From positions 23,188,001-23,252,000 of the forward strand of contig NC_046676.1 of the NCBI RefSeq assembly GCF_003369915.1: a DNA stretch of 64,000 nucleotides, read 5' to 3'. Both the position numbers and the translations under genes were made by a program. How positions within the stretch are numbered: the first letter of the stretch is position 1; each line of letters begins with the position of its first letter. Shown here piece after piece: positions 47,001 to 59,846 of the stretch. The stretch is from Drosophila miranda (Eukaryota > Arthropoda > Insecta > Diptera > Drosophilidae). Under the pieces are notes generated by a model, which was not told the DNA's origin, searched no databases, and was given only the letters and a program-made list of their open reading frames with translations.

Positions 47001-50000
47001 GAAACAGCCAGAATGCCTCTAAGCTGTGATCCCTAGTCAACTTCCTGGAGACCTCTGTCCGAACCATAATTAGGCCTTTGGTCTATGTGTATGATGATGC
47101 CCTTTCACCGGAATTAGAGGCGGAACAGGCGGAAGAAGCTCACGTAACATAGCAACGGCGCATGCACTAGACTCCCAGGAACCCCCCTGATCCCAGCCCC
47201 ATTCCTGGCCCTTTTAGGACAATGAAATTGAATTTAGACTAAGGTACCCGTCACGTACTCTCTCCTCCTGGATATGGTCGCCAGAAAACTTTCTTTTTTT
47301 CACAAATTATTTGATTTTTTTCTTGGAAGGGGAAAACTTTGTGCTGCCGGGAAAAAGTTTACTGCATAATAAAGAATGAAATGAAAAGGCAAGGGCAGAG
47401 AGACAGAAGATACGAGGGGAGAAACGTACTAAGTAGAGGAAAACCGAAACAGTGGCGAAAAGAGGAAACAGAACGAAAAGATAAAGAAGAAGAAGAAGAA
47501 CCCCCAACAAACAAAATACACAAAAAGCCTACAAAATGATGGAACCTTAACTTCAAATCAAAATTCTGTGTATGATACATGTGGGGGGGGGGGGGGAGTG
47601 GGGATGGAGATAAAGTGAATGGGTGGGAGAAGGCGAAAGTGGCAGAGGAAACCTGAGAAAAGTTTAAGGCTTCTCCTAATTGGGGCTGCAATTGGCAATG
47701 TCATTGCGTATGCGTAATGTACGACAAATCAAGCATACGCCATGCAAACCAAGCGAAGGAATATTTTATCATTGATATTCGGGGGCATTATTTAAATGGG
47801 GAATGCCACTCGCAAAGAACAAGGAAGGGACATCCATGGAGGTTGCGGTTTTGGGTGTTGGGGGTTGGGGGTTGGGGGTTGGCCAGAACAAACAGTAGGC
47901 AGTATCAGCAGCAGCAGCAGCAGGCTGTAAAACGGAAACCAATGAGAATCCGCAGCATCCGCAGAATTTGAACTCAGAAACAAGAAATTGATTCCAGTTG
48001 TGGGAAACAGAAGCTTTAGATACACTTACAGAATCATATATTCTGTGGGAGATATATGTATAAAATATATACCTAGATACTTGTCCAATCTGATATAAAA
48101 ACAAGAAGCTTACGGCATATTTAAGAGACAAACGTCCATTAATACTTGACACAGTCGAAAAGCTAAGAAAAATACTTTTCTGGATAGAGTATGCACCATA
48201 TAATCGACGGGAATATATGAAAGGAGAGCACTTTGTCGAAAATAAAAAGAATTGTATAAATTTTTCACTTATTTGGGCATTTTTTCAGACATTGTGTGCT
48301 CATTTTGCACAATACAAAACATATATTTATCATACACACAGCTCCGGAATGCTCGTACATAAATACATGTGTATGTATGTATGTACATATATGTATGTAC
48401 ATATTTATGCATGACCTCCTGGCGGCCAGACTCAATGTCTCTTTTGAATACAACAAATGCCAACGTTTTCGCCCTCCACAATCCACAATCCATGCCGCCA
48501 CTCGGCAGGTCCTCTACAAATGAATGAGTTTTAATTTTAAGGATAATTGCTTTCTGTTGGGTTTTTGTCCGCTGATCCCGAAGGCCGCTACCACTCACTA
48601 CAAAGAGTTTACGTGTATATTTGAATATGCACGGCACACCCTGATTCCCATAAGTATGCCAATAGGTCCAAGTGTGTTGCGACCCCTAAAAATGTAAAAA
48701 TTTCACAAATTTGTTCAAAAAATTATTTAAATATTTTGAATGATTAAGGACTTTACAAACTACCCGTGCAGCCTGAAACAAATGAAAAATGATCATCCTT
48801 TTGGGTGCATAATTGTTACTGTTGCAACGCTGCTGCTGCTGCTGGTGCATCATTGCGGCGTAATTAACAGGTCTATAGAGCAGCCAGAGCTCTTTGCTGT
48901 CTCCTTTATTCGACTACTAAAAATCAATATGAAAATAATTACCCAAACGAATCAATGAAACGAATGAAACATTGAAGCCAAACATCAGCTTTGGGAAAGA
49001 AGGCTTTAAGCATTTGCTGGCAAATTGAAGTTAAGCCAGGACTCTCACAGATGGAAGAGATTTGTCAAGGAGCCACAGCCGCAGACGTGGCCCGAGGGGG
49101 GGCATGGGAATTCCCTGTGCAACAACGCTCTCAACAGGCTTAGAAAATGGGAAGTGTGGAGAGCTCTCTTGGCCATAACCGAAACAATCATCATTTGGAC
49201 ACTTTTAATACTTTGTATGCCATTGGGGCCAAAAAGAGATTCCGGGCTTCAACTGAAGCCCGAAGCTCGAAGCTGTAACAAGTGGCATCAGCAGTGTCAC
49301 AGCTTCATTTTGGGGCAGCCATCAGCAGCAGGGCCAACTTTCCAGCTGCAGAAAAGCTGCAAAATATCTCGCGGGATTGAAATTTATTCTTCACCCCGGG
49401 AACTTTTCAAATAAAAAAAACGACAACTCTCTAAACCCGAACTCGAAACAGAAGCTGAAGCTAAAACTGTGAACTGTGGTGCGTGCTGATTAGTTTTTGC
49501 GGTTGATGTGAACATGTGATGTGCCACTGCTTGGTGCCGCAACAGCGTGCGGACTGGACTGTGGGCGTGGCTCTGACTGTGGCAGTGATGAAACATCAGA
49601 TGCAGACATGTTGATTCTTCAGAAGTGGCTATACATAAGCCCATACATTTATGGATATAGATGTGTGGAGGATTCGGTTGGTGATTCATTGAATTTAGAT
49701 ACCATATATATTTATATCCTATAGTAGAAGGAAGATACATATGCATATTTCAACCACCACATGTTGCATGTCTTTGGCAACATGCCCCACATCGGCTCAG
49801 CGACAGCAGCAGCATGTTGCTGCCACAGTGGCCACAGCTGCCACAGCAACAGCTGCAACGCCCAAGCGGACATACGACCGCAAATTGTAAATGCTGTGAC
49901 AGTTAATTTTGACAAATTTGTCTAAAGCTTATCACTTATTGATGTTGCAACAACAGCAACAATATTTGCGGCAGGCAACAGCAATTTATGGGCTGCCAAT

Positions 50001-50294
50001 CGAATTTTTGGGCGCTGCATAACTAATTATGAGGTTCGCCGGACAACAAATTAGTTTTACGATGCACTCCAGTTTGTCGCTTTAATTGGCCACAAAAATG
50101 CAATATTCGTTATCATTTCTGATGCTTTTGCAGCCACAGATATTGAAACTGTGCAACCGGCGGCCAGCCACTGCCACCAGGCTTCCCAAAGCGCCCGAAG
50201 CGTGCACCTGGAGATACCCATGATCCTAATCCTTAATCTAGAAGCTCTCTAGCCTAATCTCCACCCGTGTGTGCGGGGCTGTCGGCTTTCCCAG

Positions 50295-50567
50295 CTACCA
50301 GCAGGGCCAGCAGATCACCGCTCACCGCCTCACCGTCGGGCGCTGTAAGTATCTTTAATGTTCTTAATGGTGGGCTCTACAATCACTCCATTCAATCAAG
50401 CGGACAATTACGTGGAGCTCAAGTCAAGTGCGGGGACCTCACGGGACACCCGCTGCAATGGCGATAGCTCCGATGAGGCCTTCTACGATCCCGAGCCCAG
50501 CTCAAATGGAAATCCTAGGGATCGATCCCCTTGGGAACCGAAGAGAAAAGAGCCTCCTTTGATCTAG
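50295..50567 (+). CDS. Last two coding exons of an unidentified rightward gene
   Basis: Exon 50295-50344 follows a branch-point-like CTAAT and the acceptor CGGCTTTCCCAG. It reads YQQGQQITAHRLTVGR and ends at a perfect GTAAGT donor. After a 56-bp intron, 50401-50567 continues in frame (SDNYVELKSSAGTSRD, SSDEAFYDPEPSSNGNP) and ends PKRKEPPLI, then TAG. Third codon positions are strongly G/C, unlike all the surrounding DNA, and the intron contains an in-frame stop, so splicing is required. The tail is polar, acidic then basic, with no domain; it could be the cytoplasmic tail of a receptor or the disordered end of a signalling protein. The upstream exon must supply two bases before the first C. 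I could not find it, so the gene probably extends far left through large introns. Confidence 0.7.
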
Positions 50568-50953
50568 TGTTGTGTATAGTGTTCTCAGAAATATTCACGT
50601 TTGAGTGGTGTGGAAAAGTGTGGTACATTCACTGGGTTTTGGGGCTCCGGCAGTTTCAAATGGGGAACTCTTGCTCTTTCTTTTTTTTTGTGGCGTATTT
50701 TATTTGCTGCCAGAGTTGCCATAAAGCTCGATTTTATGGAGCTTGTGTGTGTGTATTTCCGTTTGTTTGGGATCTCTGGCAAAAAGTGTAGGTAGATTAA
50801 AAACTTTTCCCATTACGTAGAAATTAACAACTTTTGGTGCTATTGTTGCTATTGCTTTGGCTGCTTCTTGACCGTATCCAGAGCACAAAGAGAGGGTGAA
50901 AGAGAGAGAAATGCATAGAGAAATTGTTGCACTGTTTCCATTAAATTTCCTAA

Positions 50954-50959
50954 AATAAA
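50954..50959 (+). terminator. Poly(A) signal AATAAA for the gene ending at 50567
   Basis: AATAAA lies about 390 bp after the stop codon, a usual fly 3' UTR length. Confidence 0.5.
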
Positions 50960-53900
50960 ACAGTTGCTACGCTACGCAGGGAGGCGTGGCCTGTTGCAGC
51001 TGCAACTCTATTTCGGCTCCATTTAACCATCGAGCATTGTTGGCGGCTGGCCCTGGGCCCTGGGCCCTGGGACCCTGGAATTTAAGGAGTCTCCTTCACT
51101 GCAAGGAGCAGAGCAGAGAAAAGTGTATGCTTCAGTGAATCCAGGTGGAAATCGTTTGTGGAAAATTAATAGCTAAGAATCCCAAGGGAAGATTACAAGG
51201 AATTTAATAGCTGAATTCAAGGGAACTCTAAAGACAGACGAAATTGAAGTGAGAGATTGATACTCTGAATAAGTTCTAACACAGGATCAACGATATTACC
51301 TTGGGAATCCGCTAATCCAAGAGTTTTCTAAAAAAAGACGAGTATCTTTTGCAATATCTAAGCGGCATGCAATATCAATGCCAATCTATCTTTTTTATGC
51401 ACCATATCTCTGATCTACCTGCTGAATGAAGGAGAAAAAGGGGTGGTAGATTCCGTCATATACTCTGACTCGTATTTAAGTATCACCCCACCTACCACCT
51501 ACCCCATCGCTGGTATTCGTATCTGTATCTGTATGTGTTGTGTTCTCTCTCGCCTTATTTCCTGTGCTTATTGTATCTGTATCTTTTCCGCTCACTTTTC
51601 CGCAATATTTACCAGCTAGGAAAAGCATTCATAGCGATTTATGATCCGAGAGGGCGCTCCTTCTCCTGCTCCCATACCCATACCCATACCCATTCCCAGC
51701 CGGCAATTGCAGCGGATATAAACATTTTGAACGCTGAATATCTGGCATTTCTGTGGAAAGGGATGGCCTGGGTGCTGGTCCAACATTTATGCCACTGCCT
51801 CATGATATGGCACGTGTCGCTCTATGTCTTACATGTGTGTATGTTTTTTTTTCCACTTTCCTGTGAGTTATCCGGGCGTCTGACTTTGCCAAAGTCGCTA
51901 CAATCCGCAGTGCTTATGTTTCACTTTTCACAACATAAATCCCCGGGGAGAAGCGATGTAGCAATGGGGCAATGGATCTCTGGCCAGAAGCCGCAGAAGC
52001 CCTGCTTCCAGGTAGCATACGCGTACGCGTTTCTCTATCTTCCCATCTATCTGCTGGCTGCCAGCAAGGGCACTTTCAGATAAAGCTCTCAACTCGAGAC
52101 AAACTTCAGTTTGCTGAGCTATTTATTTAGATACTTTTCAGTGGCCCTCCCTATGCTCCTTCTCCTCCTCCCAGCTGTAGCTCCTTCTTTAAGTCTGGCG
52201 CTCCTTCCTCCGCTCTTCCTCCTCCAGGATCTACTTTGAGCTACTGTAAAGGAATCTGAGCCTTGCAATATCCTTATTATTGCTGACTGTCATGGCACGG
52301 GGCACGAGGTACGGTGCAAAGGGAGTAAAGGGCTTACGCTATAGCTTTTGCTCAACTTTCAGATAAATATGATGTGCCACACCCCTTCTAACCCTCCTCC
52401 AGCTCCGGCTCCCGCTCTTCTTCTTTTGCCAGAAGTCAAACGATAAAATCATGCCCCACACTCCATGGCCCCCTGCTGTGATCTAAGCCCACTCCCCTCT
52501 ACGCTTTTAAAGCTTCTTCCTCATCTCTGACTAAAGCATTATTTAATTTTTCCATTTCTTGCGTTTATGTATCTGTTTTCCACGAATTAATGGGCCACGC
52601 GGCCATATTAAAAAATATTCTTTATACATATCTAAGTGCATCCTAGGACTTGGTCAAAAGCGAAACGCTCAAGAGGGGTCTGCTCCGAGAGAGAAGTAGT
52701 GGAAAAAGAGCGGGGGGCAAACGTCAGAAACTTTGGAAATTATTACTTTGCTTTGTTTGCTTTTCACGACTGCCCCTGGCCGTGGCTTTGGTAGTGAAAC
52801 CGTTTGAAACGCAGTGAAACCAGTAAGCCATTTACCCTACAGGCCCTGCGGATAAGGTTTTGGGCTATAAACACCTGCCAGCATATCCAGCGGTAAAAAG
52901 CAGACGAATGAGCGAAGTACTCGTGTAATAGAGACAAGAAAAGAGACTGTATTTACCAAAAATAAATATTAGAAATGATAGATGATAGGAATAGGTAACG
53001 ATCTCCTGCCCAGAATATTCCGATTGAATATACAGATATTTTCAAGTATACCCTGTAACTGTAGCTCATTTCCAGTGCCTGCCAGGAGCAACTGTTTCCC
53101 TATAGTCCCCCCACATTGGCCATGCCCCCCTTCGCTCATCCCATTCCATCTTATATCTGTTTCTGTGGCCTGCATTTCTACTTTTGCTCATTAATAACGT
53201 AAACCAACAACAAGAATAACAGAAAACGAAGAAGCTGGGAAGCTGGGAAGCTGAGAAGCAGCAGCAGCCGAGGAAACAAGTTGCAAGAGCCGCAGAGCCA
53301 TGGTGGCAGCTACAAACAAGTTAACAACTACAAAGGCAGCAACAACGGCCACAACAACAACAACAACAACAACAAAAACGAGATACAGATACTTGCAACG
53401 TTGACGTTGGCCACGCAAAAAAGGAAAGTTGAACGAAAAACCAAGTCAAAATTGAATTATGAATATTTTAAATGTGTTTAAGCATTGCGGCTGCCTCGAT
53501 GCTGCCACAGTTGAACTTGTTCATTTTCCATTTTCCATTTTCATTTGGCTGGTCTGCTGGTCCGCTGCTTGTCTGCTGCCTGGTGATGAAAGTATCTGAA
53601 AAATATAGATTTATATGTGTGTATATGTATACAAGGATAAATGTATATTTTACAGCCAGATATCTGGCTTAAGTTTTGCAGCGAAGCAATTAATACGAAA
53701 TGCGCTGGAAAGTATGCTCTAAAAATGTTCAAAAAGTCAAAGGACAAGGCCTACACGGCCTATGTCCTGGGGCTTATGGCTTAGAGCTGCTTGGCTGCCT
53801 GGGTCCCAACTGTTGGCCTGGCCAAGTAAATGTCAAGTTGGCATAAATAATTCACCAATGCCAGCATCAGCCGCTGGTGGCAACATCATCAACATCAGCA

Positions 53901-55156
53901 CACACACAGGCGTCTGCATACAGGTTGCATTGTCCTTGCAACAGCATGCCTCATAAATTCGAGCAAATGTCTGACAGTCGCACAGTTCCTTCCTCACTCA
54001 CACGGTCACTCCGTCAGTCATTCAGTCAGTCAGCCATTCATTCAGTCTGTCCCTCAGGTCCGCTCGAGGTGAAAATCTTTGCACTAATGGCGCTGTTTTA
54101 CATAATTGCCGTGACATTGCACAAAATTTATTCAACTGCAGCTAGAAGCTGCATGTGTGACCTCGAAACAGGTGCAGATATGCGGTGTGGACGATTTGCG
54201 ACGCTTGGATACCCTGTAAAAGTAGCTTTTAGAGTCAACACAAAAGAAAATGCGATTATGGAGGAAGCATACTCGTATTTGGAAAAACTTCGGTGCTTCG
54301 TAAAAAAAGGCACAGAATTTGTATGATATACAAGGTAACTGCAAAAAACTAGAATATAAATTTAGTTTGTGATTGGAGAATCCCCTGTAATTTCTCCCAA
54401 GGCAAATGTTTGATACCCCGTTGAAGGCTATGAACTTCCCTTCAGGGAAAACTTTATTACTTTCGGCATATAAGAAATATGAACATTAAAGTATGTAATT
54501 ATGGCCAGAATATCCCTTTTAATCTATCCCAAATGAAATTTGAAGAATGATACCCTGTAAACAAAAAACAACACCCAGCTCTAAGGAATTCTAGCAATCA
54601 AAAAATCTGTTTGACATAAAGCTCTCTTGGAAGCCATCAGATTACGATTTTTGTTAATCCACCCGATAATCCATAAACAAGCCAACCCTCACAGTCGTAT
54701 AGGGTATTGCCCGGACACACACACACACACACCATAACTGACTTTGGACTTATGCACTCTTGGACACAGAAAGGGCAACAACAACAACAACGACAACGAC
54801 AAGGTGCACGGTAAACACACAGTGAATGGTGTACAAGGAGGGTAGGAGCAAGAGACGGGGCGGGGACGGGGATGGGGATGGGGACTGGGACCATATCAAG
54901 AATATGAATTGCTTACTGCGAAGGTGCTTTCACCCTTTCTCTGGGTCCCTTCCTTTCCCTCTCAGCTATTGTCCCACAATGAAAAGACAGTTACAGCAGC
55001 AGCCAGAGAAGCAACAGCAGCAGGCAACAGTCGCCTTTTGTTCTCCTGGAAAATATAATAAGGCAACAACAACAACAACAACAACAGCAGAGGAGAGCAG
55101 CAGCCCCAACAGGAGCAAACAGAAGCAAACAAACAAGCAGCTCAAATACACTCACA

Positions 55157-55194
<38 letters not shown>

Positions 55195-58100
55195 CACCCA
55201 CACATAAATGGAAGCATTGGTGACTTTGTGACACCCCCTTCACCCACCTTCCGCCTCTGCCTTCCGCCTCCTGCCTTCTCCATCATTGTCACCTTGAGCT
55301 TTGGGTTATTGGGTTTTTACACACTCGTCCACGCGTGGCCTCCTGCCCTTGCCCGACACTTGGCCCCCATCCCAATGCACTTTGCGCTCGGTTTAAAGTG
55401 GCAACAACACCAGTGGACAAATTGGTAGATTCAGGCAGAAGTAGAGCCAACAGGAAGTGGGAGAATATGCTGTAAATGGGAATGGGAATTCAAGCTACTA
55501 TACAAGACGATGATGTATCATAAGAAGAGGATAGATTTATAGATGGAGTTACAGATTGATACATTACAGCAGATACATGCACAGTGGGGGGAACCGGAAT
55601 CATAGACTGATTTTAGGACAGCTATTTCTCTTCTATTAAGAGATGCTGATAGTAGAGAGAATGGAGCAATATCCCTTGATAGATGGATAGATTTAGACCC
55701 AAATTAAAAGTGCTTTAGTTTAACTTCAGCTGTGTACGAAATGCAGTCACCTCTGCTGTGGATTCCCAGAGATCCGGATGCACCTTGACATCGTTTTCAC
55801 AGCCCTTTTCCACTCCTGAGAGCCCACAACTCTCTTTGTTTTATCCGTTTATCCGTCCGTTCCACATACGACTATGAAACTATGGGACTATCCAAACAAC
55901 TTTGACTTTGAATTTCTTTTACTGGTACAACACACACCACAATGTGACACCTACACCCTGCACCCTCCTGCTCCCCTCTGTGGCCCTCTTTCGCTTGACC
56001 ATATCACTTTGCTTATCGGCAAAGAGCGAAAGGCCAAGAGGACAAAAAAGTTGTTAAATATTTGCTGTGTCAAAATATTTGTGCACGCTTTCAAGAGTCA
56101 AAAGAGAGATAGAAAGCGAGGATGCCGGTTGGGTGGAGGAGGGGGATGGCAGCTTGTGGTTCACGCCTCAGTTTCCTCTTAGTTCTCAAATTTTGTTGTT
56201 TGGTTTTAATTGTGCCAATGAGAGAGGGTGGGAGAGAGGCAGAGAGGGGGGGCAGTGGCTGACTGCAGTGGCTTTATGGTGTGGTCAAAAGTTTGACCTC
56301 ACCCACCGATATACCCGTTCAGACCACCCCTTCCGCTCTCTCTTCCATCAGCCACACTCTTTTCATGGCCATAAGCCATGTTTGTTATTAATGTGCATCT
56401 GTGTGCGTGCTAAGAAACATGATCTTCGCTCCGCTCGCTTCTCCCTCCCTCCCTCCTCTCCACTTTCTGCAGCGCAGTTTGTAGTCTTTAGTAAAACTAC
56501 TTGACCATGCCCATGCCCATGCCATTTGACAGCAACCCACCTCCACCTCCACCTCCCACCCCACCCAAGGTATCGCGTATTTATTGTGCACGGCACATGC
56601 GGCTCGCATGTTACATTTTATGTTTGCCCAGACTTATTTGTGGGCATGCATGTGTATGTGAGAGAGAAGTAACGCTATTTATGCCGCTGACAACACTGGA
56701 AGAAAAGGGACCAAAATATCGGTATCTGCTAGGAGAATAAATAGTAGTACATGGCTCGCACTGCTAAGCATGGCTTGAACTGCAGCTTCAGACGTTCACC
56801 TATGTAAATGACAGTGAAGTTCAGCGCCAGCTGAGCTTTAATCCAGGAAGAGAGAAATAGAGTGAGGCTTAGCATGGAAGCGCCACAGCAGCAGACAGAC
56901 AGTCGATTCGACAGCAATAAAAGCAGAACAGCTTTAAGAGAACTTTTGTAAACGATGCAACAGCATCTCAAGCTATTTTCTTGCATTGTGACCTGAATGC
57001 CGTAAAGCAGCAGCGACATTGTTTAACTGGTACTCAAAATATCTGGCAGCAACAACGAAGAGCGCTTTTAGTAGAGATCGGATCAAAACTTGAACCGATA
57101 TTTCTCGCAGTGCCAGGTCTGGTGATTCGTGGTAGCTGTGTGTTTAGTTTTCGGCCACGTGCCTCGCATAATAAGAAGCGGCCGCAACTTCACAATGCCA
57201 CAACACGCCTGAAGCTCCTACAGCTCCTGCGGCTGCGACTACTGCAGCAGGCTGCAGGTTAAAAGCGCATTACAGTTGAACTTCATAAATTGCAGCAGGA
57301 GCAGCAACGGCAGCAGCAGAAGCAGAAGCAGCAGTAGCGGGGGGCGGGCTACAATGTTCTCATGCCAAGCAGTTGGTTATAGCTGCCACATTGCTCTCAT
57401 GCCACTTGCCCCTGCCACAACCTCGCCACGCAACCAGAGCGGAAGGCAGAGAGAGCGAGAGAGAGAGGGAGACAGGAGTCATTTCATTCTCATTGCACAT
57501 TCCAACTGAGGCTGAGTCCCGGGCTAAATGCAAATTCAGCTTACAAAGGACACGTTAGGGACTCGAGCACATGTCAAAGCAAAAGGCAAAGAGCCCCAGC
57601 CCAGCTTCAAAAGCCAAAAAGGTACCCAAAGCTCATTAGTCGAAACCGAAAGAGTGAGAGAGAGATAGAGAGAGGATGAATAAAAGATAATGGGAGTGTG
57701 TGAATAGAATTAAGGATTAAAATGGTCGTGACAGATTGAGTTGAAGCCAAAATGCAGTTTGCCAAAAAGATTCCGAAAAGGATTGGAGTAAAGATACGAC
57801 GGAAATGATATTGATAGAGTATTGAAAGTAAAGGCCATGAAAAGGTTTTAGGAGATATCCTGCCTGGAGAACACTCTCTTGTGTCTCAAATTGCAATTTC
57901 ATGTCATTAGTAAACGGAAACGCAGTCTCTGTCACTGCCAAAGGTAAGCGCATCAATGGTACGTGCAGGTATTCCAGGATACCATTGACACGCCTCCAAC
58001 TGATTCGGCATCTCTCGCGTAATTGACAGCACTTCCGCCGAGTGCTCACCATAGAAATGTGATTCCACATGAAATGCAACCGGTTGAAGCCGTCCACACG

Positions 58101-59692
58101 ACATCCTGTCATCCTTTTGTGCCTACCATTCGATGCTTAGAACAATATGCAGGAGCCCCCAATGTTTCTTCATTGAATTTATAATCAAGTTTACATTGCC
58201 CCATCGCCATCGCCATCGCTATCACCATTGGCTCTGCCAACCTGGTCTGCTCTGCGGTTATATGATAATTAAAATTCAACCCCGAAACTGAAACAAAATG
58301 GGGATCACGAGTGTGGTAGCTGCAGCGGTCCACGGATGCCTTTGTTTATGCAGGCCAGCAACATTTTCTAGTTGATAGAACCTAAGCGCACATTGAATAC
58401 TCGTACATACATACGTACTCGTACATACTCGTACAGAGGCCCATCATGTGCATAATTGCGGACTGACAGCCAACAAACGGCTGTAAATGGCGATGAGGTA
58501 ACTGCAACTGCAGATTTGTTCCAGCCATTTGGCACATAGTATATCTATACCCGGTACAAGGCATTGCAAGTCGGGGTATATGGTTTGTGTTAGACAAGAG
58601 GAAACTCTCTCTTATTAAACACGGTTTAATTATGTCCCTGCTCTTCTGTCGATCCTGGAACTCGTGCACTCAGAGGTCCATTTGCTGAGATTTTCATGAA
58701 AAGTCGCCTTCCGATCCAATAACACAGACCTATGGTATCCACGATCTTAGGGATATGCCGCTCTAATTGGTAGACGATAACCTAGCTTTCAGCTATCAGA
58801 CGGTATCTTATCTTCGGCGCACTCTACCATGGCATTTTGGACTTGTTTTGAGTTTGAATCACCGCTAGGGATGCTGGCGATGGATGCTGTGGAAGCGATG
58901 CGCTAATTTGAAATGCCACAAAGGCATTTTACGATGCCGTCGCCATCGTCGTCGTCTGGCCAGCCGCCATTGATTGCAATTATTTTCCATTTTGGAGCAA
59001 GGGCTGGACAACAGGCGGGATTATGTCGGTGAGGGGGTGTAGGAGCGACCAGGGCTGGCGGGACGTACGTAATTACGAATCAATTGAAACATTAATTTAG
59101 CAACGTACTCGTAATTGATTGGGGCGGGTAAAATCTAATTAGAATGATGATAGAATGATGGTGCAAAATAAATTAAGAGACGTATCGTAGTTGGAACTGC
59201 AGCTCGTTTATGAAAAGATTTTCCGTGCTTTTGCCCACAAAGGCATTTGAAGACAGTTGGCAGCCCTGGGATGGCTTCAAAAGAACAGGAGAAAAAAAAG
59301 AGAGCGAGGAAGAGAACTGAAACCGTTGAAACCTCAAAAACCGTAACCGAAAATGCACTCTCCTCTTGCACGCTCCATACAAATGCAATGATACGCAGAC
59401 AGAGGAGGAAGAGAAAAAGACTCCGTTAATTTGCTGTTACACACGCCCACCCAGCCACATACACAGTGGACACGGGCAGAGTTTTTGGCGGCAAAATGAA
59501 TTCAATTAATTAAATTACTGCTCCACTGGCGGCAGCCAGAAGTCGGCGGTGCGCTGCTCAAATTGTAACTGAAAATGGAAATAGCGATAGACCGATATGG
59601 AGAGGCATCGATAACAAAAACAAACTACCAGTATTGCCAAGTTTTATAATTGAATGCATATGGAAGCCCTTTTCTCTCGCTAGCATCCGATC
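50960..59692. other. 8.7-kb stretch without a supported gene
   Basis: Simple repeats include CCCATA at 51671-51695, CAA at 53340-53375, (GA)n at 55161-55193 and CAG/AGC-type at 57295-57335. The phrase TACCCTGTAA recurs at about 53044, 54211 and 54550 and may mark decayed copies of one small mobile element. A minus-strand frame at 57907-58104 (contains HFYGEHSAEVLSITREMPNQ) looks protein-like but overlaps another open frame and has no partner exon. Confidence 0.45.
55161..55193. repeat. (GA)n microsatellite, about 33 bp
   Basis: Perfect dinucleotide run. Confidence 0.95.
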
Positions 59693-59846
59693 ATGGAGAA
59701 TGGAGAAGCATTTAAAGTCCTTAGGACGAGAACTGTTGTTTACTCCACAGGCACAGAAAAGCCGAGGAGGATGGGGCCGAAGCCAAAAACAGATACAGCT
59801 CTTTCAGTAGAACTGTCCGCGCTAAATGCGGCGATTCGCAATGCAG
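59693..59846 (+). CDS. Candidate first coding exon of a rightward gene
   Basis: An ATG with good context (ATCATGG) opens 51 codons (start MENGEAFKVLRTRTVV, end LSALNAAIRNAG) that run to a perfect CAG|GTAAGT donor. ATCGATAAC at about 59608-59616 resembles a DRE core 80 bp upstream, and no TATA box is seen. Codon usage is not strongly biased and no downstream exon was found within the window. Product unknown. Confidence 0.35.

Larger units (their letters stand above)
35092..50294. other. 15-kb stretch without a supported gene
   Basis: Probably intronic to the gene ending at 50567, or intergenic. Simple repeats seen: CTCTG (35647-35675), CTGACT (37478-37500), ACAT (38063-38096), GGATTT (44455-44480), a G14 run (47583-47596) and GGGGTT (47858-47882). 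ATG-to-donor frames at 41708-41776 (contains FRNGHSSRQPGGENASAANP) and 43166-43440 (minus, 91 codons) look weakly coding but are unconfirmed. A 153-codon ATG frame at 35876-36337 has no known motif. Confidence 0.45.

Noticed and set aside
51535..52083. 182-codon open frame on the plus strand
   Set aside because: Composition is Leu/Phe/His from pyrimidine-rich and CCCATA repeat DNA; no splice context, no motif.
54826..55428. 200-codon open frame on the plus strand
   Set aside because: Built mostly from GGGGAT, CAA/CAG and GA microsatellites; the Gln, Thr and Arg-Glu runs come from simple repeats.
57907..58104. Minus-strand 65-codon protein-like frame
   Set aside because: Overlaps another open frame on the same strand, has a good internal GTGAGC donor that would interrupt it, and no recognised homology.
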